Source of the DNA: JAGOEF01 sp964511665
GTDB lineage: Bacteria > Bacteroidota > Bacteroidia > Bacteroidales > ML635J-15
NCBI GenBank assembly: GCA_964511665.1
Contig: CAZEHA010000011.1
Span: 9,501 to 73,500 of the forward strand
Length of the DNA: 64,000 nt
Direction of reading: 5' to 3'
The notes under the pieces are model-generated. The model worked only from the letters and a program-made list of their open reading frames with translations. It made no database searches and was not told the origin of the DNA. Positions 26,095 through 34,551 of the stretch are shown here, one piece after another. The position numbers and the translations under genes were made by a program. The stretch's first letter is position 1, and each line of letters starts with the position of its first letter.

Positions 26095-27069
26095 TTATTG
26101 ATTCTTACTTGCTCTGTTAACAGTTCTCGATTCAGGCGAAGGGATGAGAAGAATGTATTTTTTCGCGGAACGATTCATCAGGAATGTATCTCTTATCCAT
26201 GGGTTATACATCTTAAGTATCTTATAGTTTATTCCAAATGAAGCGGCAAAATCGGGCAAATTGTTTATTGATGTGTCTACTTGCACTTCATTGTAGGTTA
26301 GTTCTGTGTATTTATCAAAATCATCAATGTAGAATCCGTAGTTTTCGTGATCCTGCATGATTAGTTTAAGTGCAACAATACGATATACATACCGTGCAGG
26401 CTCCTCGTGAAGGTATAAATCCCAGTAATTGTTTTGTTTCTGGTGTTTGATACGTTGCGAAAGACCGCCCATTCCCATATTGTAGCTTACTGCCGCGAGA
26501 CTCCAGCTACCAAACATTTTGTACGCCTTATTCAGGTAATCGCAGGCTGCTTGTGTAGATATTATCAAATTATATCGTTCGTCAACATAGCTATTTACTT
26601 CCATTTTATACTCCTGAGCAGTCCCCTTCAGAAATTGCCAGAAACCAACAGCATTCGAAGGACTAATAGCGTTTGCCAGACCGCTTTCAGCGACACACAG
26701 GTATTTGAAATCATCGGGTATTCCGTTCTTTTGTAAAATCTTTTCAATGAGCGGAAAATACCGTTTTGCTCTCTTAATATATAATATGGTGGATGAATGT
26801 CGGTAAGTATTAATCTGCATTTCGAGATCGAGGCTTTCGTACACGTCAAAATATTCGAGTGGAACCCTTTCGCCTGCAAAAAATACCTCGTCGGGTATCA
26901 CGGGTTGAAAAACATGATAGGGCAACACTTCCACTACCGTATCATTCAGGGGTTTATTGCCTGATGATTTCTCGTGAGAAAAAATAAAGAAATTCGACAA
27001 TAGCAATCCAATGCCAATGCCCAATATTACAAAAAATGGAATTTTAACCGATGCCTTATTCAACTGCAT
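26095..27069 (-). CDS. Membrane-anchored lytic transglycosylase (SLT/MltD-like)
   Basis: A 324-residue protein with an N-terminal membrane anchor (about 10-30) and an SLT domain. YLCVAESGLANAISPSNAVGFWQF carries the catalytic Glu (about 128), then NLIISTQAACDYLNKAYKMFGSWSLAAVSYNMG. These enzymes cut peptidoglycan glycan strands to 1,6-anhydro products. The C-terminal part (about 240-320: VDTSINNLPDFAASFGINYKILKMYNPWIRD) looks like a LysM-type cell-wall-binding region. The ATG overlaps the stop of the upstream transferase gene (TAATG). Its place in a polysaccharide locus suggests local wall opening for export machinery. Confidence 0.85.
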   Translation of the reverse strand: MQLNKASVKIPFFVILGIGIGLLLSNFFIFSHEKSSGNKPLNDTVVEVLPYHVFQPVIPDEVFFAGERVPLEYFDVYESLDLEMQINTYRHSSTILYIKRAKRYFPLIEKILQKNGIPDDFKYLCVAESGLANAISPSNAVGFWQFLKGTAQEYKMEVNSYVDERYNLIISTQAACDYLNKAYKMFGSWSLAAVSYNMGMGGLSQRIKHQKQNNYWDLYLHEEPARYVYRIVALKLIMQDHENYGFYIDDFDKYTELTYNEVQVDTSINNLPDFAASFGINYKILKMYNPWIRDTFLMNRSAKKYILLIPSPESRTVNRASKNQ

Positions 27070-28148
27070 TATTTGTTCTTTGGTTTCGAAATCTTGGTAA
27101 TACTATATAAACACAAAAACACACCTATCGGATACATCATAAATAGCCAAAAATGACGGGGCTCCCATCCTTCAAAGACAATAATAGTGTAAGCGAGAAA
27201 CAAACCTATACAATTCAGACCAAACAGCAAGAGCGCTATAAGTCGTTCGTGCAAGCCCAGATAATAAAGGTGATGAGTGGTGTGATCGCGCCCTCCTACA
27301 AAAGGCGATTTTTTTCGCAACAATCTATTGATAGTTACCGTGGTCGTGTCGGTTAGAGGTACAATAAAAGCTGAGGCTACAATCGCAATTTGTTTTGTAT
27401 TGTACCCGTATGAGAACTCAGCAATATCGATTCCGTTCCAGAAATATGTAATCCCCACGAATGCCAGAAAGCTCCCCAATATTTGACTTCCGTTGTCGCC
27501 CATATACATTTTTGAAGGATTCCAATTATAAAACATAAAGCTGATAAGCGAAGCTACCAACACCAGCGAAATGAAAAACGACAAGGAGCATGGTTCCATG
27601 TAATTGCACAATAGAGAAGAGACCACAATGCTGCCAATAATGCTTAATGAAACAAGTCCGGTAATTGCATCCATGTTGTCGAGCATGTTGATGGAATTCA
27701 TGATGCCAACAACCCATAGAAAAGTAATGATAAAATTAATGTAATCATGTGGCGATATCTTGATATATATCTCGTTAAAGATAAAAACTACTGCAACCAA
27801 AAACTGAACAATGAATTTAAAGAACGGTGGAGTGCTGATAAGATCATCGGCCAAACCCATCAGAAAAGAAATGGTAACCACAATGAGTAGAGAGATAAAT
27901 TCTTTGGTAGCAGCCGTTTCGAACCCGAAAATGAATAAATAGGCTAGCATACCTAAAATAAATAAACAGAAAAATCCCACTCCGCCAAAAATGGGCTTTG
28001 ATTGACTACTCCACCGGATGGCTGTACTATTGGCTTTCTTTACCAAAAAACCCATTTGCCTGGTAAGGAAAAAACGATTGAGGAGTAAGCCAATTACCAC
28101 GGCTACAACAAAAACAATAATATAAACATAGAAATTTTGGATTCCCAT
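27069..28148 (-). CDS. Undecaprenyl-phosphate sugar-1-phosphate transferase (WecA/MraY family)
   Basis: A 359-residue integral membrane protein with about ten hydrophobic segments. Family motifs are present: DDL (101-103), NSINMLDNMDAITG (151 onward, the NxxNxxDxxD pattern), YMGDNGSQ, and the loop GGRDHTTHHLYYLG with its His cluster. These enzymes start glycan assembly by transferring a sugar phosphate to undecaprenyl phosphate. Sequence is closer to WecA/TagO-type than to MraY. It sits two bases downstream of the Wzc-like kinase. It probably primes the polymer handled by the neighbouring exporter; the sugar is not predictable. Confidence 0.88.
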   Translation of the reverse strand: MGIQNFYVYIIVFVVAVVIGLLLNRFFLTRQMGFLVKKANSTAIRWSSQSKPIFGGVGFFCLFILGMLAYLFIFGFETAATKEFISLLIVVTISFLMGLADDLISTPPFFKFIVQFLVAVVFIFNEIYIKISPHDYINFIITFLWVVGIMNSINMLDNMDAITGLVSLSIIGSIVVSSLLCNYMEPCSLSFFISLVLVASLISFMFYNWNPSKMYMGDNGSQILGSFLAFVGITYFWNGIDIAEFSYGYNTKQIAIVASAFIVPLTDTTTVTINRLLRKKSPFVGGRDHTTHHLYYLGLHERLIALLLFGLNCIGLFLAYTIIVFEGWEPRHFWLFMMYPIGVFLCLYSITKISKPKNK

Positions 28149-28150
28149 AA

Positions 28151-30628
28151 TTATTTCGGTGTTCTAAATTTTAGCAGTTCTAAAAGTATTCTAAATAACG
28201 AGGGTTTGGGTTCATCGTCTTTTGAATAATAATTGTTCATGTTCGAGTAATCGGTATATCCATACCCGTAACCATATCCGTAGCGGTTATAACCGTAACG
28301 ATAACCATAACCATATTTATAGCCGTAACCATAGCGACTTTCGCTACCCTCGATGCCATTCAATATTATACTCAGGTTTTTGATTTGCGACGACTCGGCA
28401 AAATCGTTTACATGTTCAATAAACGCCTTGGGTGAAATTGTCGACCTCATAATGTATATGGGGAAATCGGCAATATGATACGAAGCCATGGCATCAGTAA
28501 CAATACCAATAGGTGGCGTGTCTACTATCACGTAATCGTATTCCATCTTTAGGTTGTCGAAAAACCGATTATACGATTCTTGCATAATAATTTCTCCGGG
28601 GTTTGGAGGTACCGGCCCCGAGGTAATAAAATGCATATTGTCAACAGTGGTTTCATGAATACACTCTTTGTATTCATGACGGCCGATTAATATAGTACTT
28701 ACACCTTTAAGATTGTCGGTTTCGAAACTTTTGTGAAAACGGGGTTTGCGAAGGTCGAAGTCGCACAATATTACTTTATAACCTGCCATGGCTAAAATGG
28801 CCCCAAGATTTATGGCAACAAATGTTTTTCCTTCGCCCGAAATTGTTGAAGAAATAGTAATAATCTTGCTTTGTTTGCCGGGATTGATAAATTCCAGGTT
28901 CGAACGGATATTCCTGAATGCCTCTGCCAGCATCGACTTGGGGTGATTATGTATAATAAGTTGCGACACCTCCGATTTAATGCGGTGCGATGGAACACCA
29001 CCAATAACAGGTATTTCGCTAAATGATTGAATGTCGTCGACCGAAACAATTTTATTGTATAGCAGGTAGCGAATCAACAAAACAACAATTATTCCGAATA
29101 AACCAATTATTATGTACAATAGCATTATTGTACTAAGAATTGGGGATTTCTGCGACTTTGGAATAGCTGCTTTTTCGAGAATAATATTATTCGACACAAG
29201 GCCTGCCTGCGATATTAAATATTCTGCTTTGGTGCGAATCATTTGATAATAGAAACTTTCGTTAATTCCGTATATTCGATTGAGTTTGGTAAACTCGATT
29301 TCTTTATAGGAAGTGTCGAGAAACATTTCCGATTCAAACTGATTGATTGTGGCAATATATTGTTCTTTTCTAAGTAATTGCCTGCTAATAGCCGAGTTGA
29401 TAAAATCGATAATTATGGCTTTTTTTGAATCGATAAGCTCGTCTATTGTTTTTATTTTCAGGTTATTGGCAGTTACGTCAAACATCAGAACCTGTTTTTG
29501 GTCGTATAGGTTTTGTAACGAACTGAGAAGTCCTGTAATGAATTTTTCGGTATTGGCTCCTGAGGCTAAAGCCATCAACTCGTAAATATTCATATTGGGA
29601 TTATTGGCTATTTCATTCTTGATTTTTTCAAGAGTGAGTATCTCCAGTTCTAAATCAATTGTTTGGTTCTCGAGTTCTGCTACTTTAGTGGAATACATGC
29701 TTATACGACTTCCTCCATACGAGGTTACTCCGGGAGGTATCTTATTAACTTTTCTGAAATCATGTAAATCGCGTTCTGTTTGGTCAAGCTCATTGTATAT
29801 ATTCTCGAGTTGCTGGTCAATGTAACGAACAACATTGGTGGCACTTTCTTTTTTGCGATTCAAATCATAAACCAGAAACTTTTCGGCAATGGTGTTTGCT
29901 ATTTCGGCAGCTTTACGCGGATTATTATCTTTGTACATGATAAGAATAGTGCGTGCATTGTCGTTTTGAACTCTTACAATCAGGTTTCTTGATATTTTTT
30001 GTTGCATTGTGGCCGGATTGTTGATAACGAAGAAATACTTCGATTTGGAATCGGAATCCTGCTCAACGCGTATTGTCTTAGGTGAGTCGTAGTGTACAAA
30101 AATTTCACCTCCAACTATAGAATGCCAATCTTCGGGCGACAATATATACTCATACTCTTCGCTACCTATTTTATAACGCAACTGGTATTTATCTTTGATA
30201 AACCCGATGTCGATACGCCTATCGTAAATAGCAGCGTTGCTGATGTTTACATACACTGAAAAAGGCGATTGTTTATAAATTTCAGTCGAAACAAAAGTTC
30301 CTTTTCGGTAGTAGCTGATGTCGAGCGGCAAATCAACAAAACATTCACGAAGAAAGGTCCTCGACTGTATAAGTTCGGTAACACTGCTTAAATCGCTTTG
30401 GGTAACATCGTGGTCAATTTTCAGGATTTGCTTGGTGCGGTTTTCGTCTTTTACCTGTAAAATGGTTCTTACTTCATATACAGGAAGGGTGTAACGATAA
30501 TACAAGAAACCGGCAACCATTGAAACAATCATAATGAGAATCACAAGCCAAAGACTACGCTGGAAAATTCTCAGGAAAATTCGAAGATCGAAAGTCTGGT
30601 TAAATGCAGGTATTTTAGTTTTCTTCAT
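28151..30628 (-). CDS. Wzc-like polysaccharide co-polymerase and tyrosine autokinase with Tyr-Gly tail
   Basis: An 825-residue protein. The Wzz-type N-terminal domain has membrane helices at about 30-50 and 500-520 and a long periplasmic helical part between. The BY-kinase ATPase follows: Walker A SGEGKT (K about 601), A' CDFDLRKPR, and Walker B IVDTPP. The C-terminus carries an extreme Tyr cluster of 16 tyrosines within about 40 residues, mostly as GY/RY/KY dipeptides (minus strand, about 28233-28344). Tyr clusters of BY-kinases are autophosphorylated to control chain length, but usually have five to eight tyrosines. It lies between the Wza-like exporter and the priming transferase. Confidence 0.93.
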   Translation of the reverse strand: MKKTKIPAFNQTFDLRIFLRIFQRSLWLVILIMIVSMVAGFLYYRYTLPVYEVRTILQVKDENRTKQILKIDHDVTQSDLSSVTELIQSRTFLRECFVDLPLDISYYRKGTFVSTEIYKQSPFSVYVNISNAAIYDRRIDIGFIKDKYQLRYKIGSEEYEYILSPEDWHSIVGGEIFVHYDSPKTIRVEQDSDSKSKYFFVINNPATMQQKISRNLIVRVQNDNARTILIMYKDNNPRKAAEIANTIAEKFLVYDLNRKKESATNVVRYIDQQLENIYNELDQTERDLHDFRKVNKIPPGVTSYGGSRISMYSTKVAELENQTIDLELEILTLEKIKNEIANNPNMNIYELMALASGANTEKFITGLLSSLQNLYDQKQVLMFDVTANNLKIKTIDELIDSKKAIIIDFINSAISRQLLRKEQYIATINQFESEMFLDTSYKEIEFTKLNRIYGINESFYYQMIRTKAEYLISQAGLVSNNIILEKAAIPKSQKSPILSTIMLLYIIIGLFGIIVVLLIRYLLYNKIVSVDDIQSFSEIPVIGGVPSHRIKSEVSQLIIHNHPKSMLAEAFRNIRSNLEFINPGKQSKIITISSTISGEGKTFVAINLGAILAMAGYKVILCDFDLRKPRFHKSFETDNLKGVSTILIGRHEYKECIHETTVDNMHFITSGPVPPNPGEIIMQESYNRFFDNLKMEYDYVIVDTPPIGIVTDAMASYHIADFPIYIMRSTISPKAFIEHVNDFAESSQIKNLSIILNGIEGSESRYGYGYKYGYGYRYGYNRYGYGYGYGYTDYSNMNNYYSKDDEPKPSLFRILLELLKFRTPK
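28233..28344 (-). repeat. Imperfect short repeats encoding the Tyr-Gly tail
   Basis: Short degenerate units resembling CGTAACCATAAC (plus strand) repeat across this stretch and encode GY, KY and RY dipeptides on the minus strand. The codons vary (TAC/TAT, GGT/GGC/GGA), so the repeat looks old and maintained at the protein level. Confidence 0.7.
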
Positions 30629-30637
30629 AAGGCCTTG

Positions 30638-31408
30638 CTATCGTTTAAAAAAAATACCATAAACCGAGAGTGCTGTTGTTGCAAGAGTAAGATAAGGTGC
30701 TATTTCACGAAGAACTCTGCTAACATATTGTGGCTTGCTATCGATATATACCACATCGTTTGCCTCGAGTAACAAATTGCTGTTGCGCAGTTCGTCGAGT
30801 GAAGATAAATTCCAGTAAAAAACCTCGGGATTGTTGGTAAGGTCTCCTCTTATAAGTTTAATTCTGTATGACCGGCTAATATCAGTAAGACCTCCAACAT
30901 TGCTTATTGCTTCAATCAGGCTTAAGTTTTCGGGAGGAATGTTAACTGTGCGTGCCTTGGTACCACCATCAAAAAAGATAAACGCTTTTCGATTGGTAAC
31001 ATTTAGCAAAACAAATGGCGATTGATAATATTCGGCATACATATCTTCGAGAAGCTTTTCTGCTTCGCGAACCGTATATCCACTCAGAGATATTCTTCCC
31101 AATGTTGGAAGTTTTACCAATCCATCAAATTCAACCAGATAACTAAGACCTCTTTGCCTCATTTGGTAATCGCTATTGCTGTCAACCGACCCGAGACCAA
31201 TCAGAGAAAAACCATCGTTTGTGGTGATGCGAATTGATAGTTCATCGAAAGGTTTTATCTTATATTCCTTCTCCGAAGGGCGAAATTCTGATATCGGGTA
31301 TTCTTTTCCTTCTTCAAGCATTTCCGACGGACGTAGTACTTTGCACGAGCTTACTGATAGCATCACGACCACAAAAACAAGAGGAATGAGCAGAGTTCTG
31401 ATCTTCAT
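30638..31408 (-). CDS. Wza-like polysaccharide export lipoprotein
   Basis: A 256-residue outer-membrane lipoprotein with signal MKIRTLLIPLVFVVVMLSVSSC (Cys about 22). The poly_export domain begins EYKIKPFDELSIRI, followed by SLBB-like segments (KLPTLGRISLSGYTVREAEKLLEDM; GGTKARTVNIPPENLSLIEAISNVGGL). A hydrophobic tail (YLTLATTALSVYGIFF) probably crosses the outer membrane. It forms the export pore for capsule or exopolysaccharide together with the Wzc-like kinase encoded nine bases downstream. It has its own promoter-like sequence upstream. Confidence 0.92.
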   Translation of the reverse strand: MKIRTLLIPLVFVVVMLSVSSCKVLRPSEMLEEGKEYPISEFRPSEKEYKIKPFDELSIRITTNDGFSLIGLGSVDSNSDYQMRQRGLSYLVEFDGLVKLPTLGRISLSGYTVREAEKLLEDMYAEYYQSPFVLLNVTNRKAFIFFDGGTKARTVNIPPENLSLIEAISNVGGLTDISRSYRIKLIRGDLTNNPEVFYWNLSSLDELRNSNLLLEANDVVYIDSKPQYVSRVLREIAPYLTLATTALSVYGIFFKR

Positions 31409-31431
31409 TCGATTGAAGTTTAATTAATTTT

Positions 31432-31460
31432 CAAAATTAGAAAAAATAATTTACATACAA
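31432..31460 (-). promoter_or_regulatory. Promoter-like sequence upstream of the wza-like gene
   Basis: On the minus strand TTG (31458-31460) and TAATTTTG (31432-31439) are 18 bases apart, matching the Bacteroidota -33/-7 pattern, just upstream of the exporter ATG at 31408. It implies an internal promoter in the run from pepC to uvrA. Confidence 0.5.
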
Positions 31461-32651
31461 TCATTGCTGAGCAAGTAATTCGTTATACAGGTCTTTCATA
31501 TCGGAAACCAGACGGGTGTAGTGAAATTTGTTTTTCACGTAGTTGTAGCCTGCCCCCGACATTTCTTCGCGAAGTTCTCTATTATTAGCCAACAGGCACA
31601 AATTGTCGGCAAAGGCATCTAAATGATTGTTTTCGCTAAGCAATGCAGTTTTCCCACTTACAACCACATCTTCAATACCTCCTACCTTAGTTGAAACTAT
31701 GGGTTTATTAGCAGCCTGAGCCTCAATGAGCGATACCGGAGTACCCTCGTTGAACGACGTCAATGCCACAATGTCGGAACCGGCAAACACATAATCGGCA
31801 TCTTTTATCCATGAGGTAAATGTAATGTCAGTCTTTTTTTGTTTTTGATTTTTATCAGTATAGGTCAGCTCTAATTGCGTAGCAAGTTCGGTAAGTTTAT
31901 CGAACAAGCCTCCGTCGCCCACAATAAAAGCTCTCATTTTAACAGATGAACGCTTTTTCGCCATAGCAAAAGCCTTTAGGAACAAGGTGTGGTTTTTTAC
32001 CGGTACCAGCCTGCCAATAATAGAAACGGCAATTTCATCGTCGTCGAGATTGTATTCTTTACGGAATGAGGTTCTTTTTACATTGTAAGAATCTTGAAAA
32101 CGTTCCAGGTCGAAGCCAAGCGGTATTACCCTGAATTTTTCGGGAGAGGCTATGCGGTGCTCCTCGCAAAGCTCCTGAAGTTGCAGATTGCTTATTGCTA
32201 TAATGGCTGATGTTTTTTTCGCCAGATTCCGCTCAAGCGTTTTGAAAAGGTAGGTTTTGTATCGGCTAAAATAGGAATGAAAAATATGCCCATGAAAGGT
32301 GTGAACAACAATTGGCACATTGCTGTTGATGGCAGCATAGCGACCTAAAAACCCGGCTTTTGAGGCATGTGTGTGTACAATATCCGGTTTAAAATCATGT
32401 ATCAGCGTTTTTATCTTCCTGTAGGCAATCATGTCGAGTCGTCCATTAATTTCTCTCTTCATTTCAGGAATTACAACCGGATTAAGACCTAATTTCTGAA
32501 TGATATAATCGCTGCTTGCTTCATTTTCGTCGATATCGCCACCCACAAGCAGTGTTTCAAAATCGGGAGCCATAAATTTACTCAGATAGGCCACGTTGTA
32601 GGTAGGACCACCCAGATTGAAACGATTGATAATTCTTAAAACTTTTGGCAT
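31461..32651 (-). CDS. Glycosyltransferase family 4
   Basis: A 396-residue GT-B glycosyltransferase. The N-terminus MPKVLRIINRFNLGGPTYNV has the acceptor-side GG loop, IVHTHASKAGFLGRYAA follows, and the donor half has VSIIGRLVPVKNH, AFIVGDGGLF and FNEGTPVSLIEAQAANKPIV (the E-x7-E pattern of GT4). Upstream in-frame codons to 32705 overlap asnB, so ATG 32651 is chosen. It likely adds a sugar during polymer assembly at the cytoplasmic face; the donor cannot be predicted. It starts just after the asnB stop. Confidence 0.9.
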   Translation of the reverse strand: MPKVLRIINRFNLGGPTYNVAYLSKFMAPDFETLLVGGDIDENEASSDYIIQKLGLNPVVIPEMKREINGRLDMIAYRKIKTLIHDFKPDIVHTHASKAGFLGRYAAINSNVPIVVHTFHGHIFHSYFSRYKTYLFKTLERNLAKKTSAIIAISNLQLQELCEEHRIASPEKFRVIPLGFDLERFQDSYNVKRTSFRKEYNLDDDEIAVSIIGRLVPVKNHTLFLKAFAMAKKRSSVKMRAFIVGDGGLFDKLTELATQLELTYTDKNQKQKKTDITFTSWIKDADYVFAGSDIVALTSFNEGTPVSLIEAQAANKPIVSTKVGGIEDVVVSGKTALLSENNHLDAFADNLCLLANNRELREEMSGAGYNYVKNKFHYTRLVSDMKDLYNELLAQQ

Positions 32652-32656
32652 AACTA

Positions 32657-34540
32657 TTACATGTAATATTTTTTCCACCAATGCTGAAACACCAGTATTG
32701 CCCATATTTTTGCAGCACTGTCACCCGGATTATTACCCTTCAGTTTTTCTTTGAGTTGAGCAATGTATTCATACCTAAACATATTTTGTTCAGATACAAA
32801 CTTTTGCGAAAGAAAATCTTTATCGATATCGTTCCACAATTCGTTTCGGAACCATGATATCAGGGGGACTTCAAAGCCATGCTTCGGCCTCTGATAAATT
32901 TCGGGGGGTAACATATCGCGGAATGTATCCTGCAATATCATCTTTTTTGTTTGGTGATTAATTTTGTATTCTTCGGGTAAGCCGAACACAAAGTCAACCA
33001 CAGTGTGATCGAGAAAAGGAACCCTAACTTCGAGACTATTACCCATCGACATAAGATCGACCTTGGTAAGCATATCGTTTTGCAAAACCATATGCATATC
33101 GGTGTACAAAATATCACGCATTTCGTTTTGCCCTTCGAAAAACGAAAGCAGTTCTTCTTTCATTACTTTGGCTCCGGTTTTGTTCATACAATCGTTTTTC
33201 AACAAACTCTGGCAATGTGCGTCGTCGCCTATCGAAGCCCATCTAAAGTACCGGTCTTTTGCCGATAGTCTTCTTCCCTCGCAGTATTTGTTTAACTGCC
33301 TGAACAGGTTGCCGTGTTTTGAATTTCTCGACTGGGGCATCTGTTTCCATAGCCATCCAAAATACTCGGCCATATGTTCACGCGCTCCAGGGTACATGGT
33401 CTTGTAGTGAGCCATGTGTTTGTTGTAACCGGCAAACAATTCATCGGCACCGTCGCCCGAAAGCGCAACTGTTGCCGTTCTTCGTGTATGCATGCTTAAA
33501 ATATGTACTGCAATGGCCGAACTGTCGCCAAATGGTTCGTCGAGGTAATCGAGAACTTTGGGTAGCTGATGCAATAAATCGTTGTTGCTTAGTTTGAATA
33601 CCGTGTGATTGGTGTTGAGTCGATGTGCAACTTTTTCGGCATATTGCGTTTCATCAAAATAGGGTTCATCGCGGTATCCAATCGAAAAAGTATTCAAATG
33701 TGGAGTGTGCTGCACTGCCAATGCAGCTATTACCGACGAATCGACACCACCACTTAAAAACGAACCCAGTGGAACATCGGAAATCAGTCGGCGCTTCACG
33801 GCAGCGTTAAGAAGCTCTTTCAGCTGGGCTTTTGCTTCGTCGTACGAAATATCTGTAATGTTGTTCTTTGGAATTTGATAGTAATCGCCATGCGAAATAC
33901 CATTTTTGCGAACCATCAGATAACTGCCGGGCCTGAGCCGGTGAACGTTTCGAAAAATAGTGTGATTGCCCCCGATATAATTCAACTGAAAGTAATTGTA
34001 TAGCGAGGCTGTGTCAATGTTCTTGGGAATTTCATATGCCAGAATGGCTTTCATCTCTGAAGCAAAAACCAACATATTGCCATCGGTGTAATACAATAGT
34101 GGGTTTATGCCCATACGGTCACGTGCCAGCAGCAATTCATCGTTCTTATTATCGTAGAATGCAATCGAAAAGCAACCGTTTACCTTTTTTAAGCCTTCGG
34201 CTCCTTCACGTATAAGCAAATGAAGCAGCACTTCGGTGTCGCACTTACTTTTAAAAATCACCCCTTCCTTTTCGTATTCTTCTCTAAACTGCAGGTAATT
34301 GTAAAACTCGCCATTATAAACAAGGCTGTATCGGCCGCTTAGATCGGTAAAGGGTTGTGCGCCTGCATTGCTGGTGTCGATAATCGATAGTCGTGTGTGA
34401 CCAAGTCTGGCGCTATTTCCGGTAAGGGTTCCCGACCCATCGGGGCCACGCAGATGCAATTTTCTTACCGCATCGTCAACACATCGAAACTTGTCTTTCG
34501 CATTTTCGTTAAACGCATATATGCCGGTTATTCCACACAT
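32657..34540 (-). CDS. asnB: Asparagine synthase (glutamine-hydrolysing)
   Basis: A 627-residue enzyme with an N-terminal class II amidotransferase domain whose nucleophile is Cys2 (MCGITGIYAF). RGPDGSG, YNGEFYNY and the glutamine-site residues follow. The synthetase domain has the pyrophosphate loop SGGVDSS (263-269) and SGDGADELFAGY. ATG 34540 is fixed by the need for Cys directly after Met. Copies inside polysaccharide loci are often sugar-amidating enzymes with this fold, so the substrate may be a uronic acid and not free aspartate. Which it is here is not decidable from sequence alone. Confidence 0.9.
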   Translation of the reverse strand: MCGITGIYAFNENAKDKFRCVDDAVRKLHLRGPDGSGTLTGNSARLGHTRLSIIDTSNAGAQPFTDLSGRYSLVYNGEFYNYLQFREEYEKEGVIFKSKCDTEVLLHLLIREGAEGLKKVNGCFSIAFYDNKNDELLLARDRMGINPLLYYTDGNMLVFASEMKAILAYEIPKNIDTASLYNYFQLNYIGGNHTIFRNVHRLRPGSYLMVRKNGISHGDYYQIPKNNITDISYDEAKAQLKELLNAAVKRRLISDVPLGSFLSGGVDSSVIAALAVQHTPHLNTFSIGYRDEPYFDETQYAEKVAHRLNTNHTVFKLSNNDLLHQLPKVLDYLDEPFGDSSAIAVHILSMHTRRTATVALSGDGADELFAGYNKHMAHYKTMYPGAREHMAEYFGWLWKQMPQSRNSKHGNLFRQLNKYCEGRRLSAKDRYFRWASIGDDAHCQSLLKNDCMNKTGAKVMKEELLSFFEGQNEMRDILYTDMHMVLQNDMLTKVDLMSMGNSLEVRVPFLDHTVVDFVFGLPEEYKINHQTKKMILQDTFRDMLPPEIYQRPKHGFEVPLISWFRNELWNDIDKDFLSQKFVSEQNMFRYEYIAQLKEKLKGNNPGDSAAKIWAILVFQHWWKKYYM

Positions 34541-34551
34541 TTTATCATTTT

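Noticed and set aside
28233..28344. Tyr-Gly coding repeats considered as a CRISPR array or intergenic repeat
   Set aside because: Units are short, degenerate and in frame at the kinase C-terminus.
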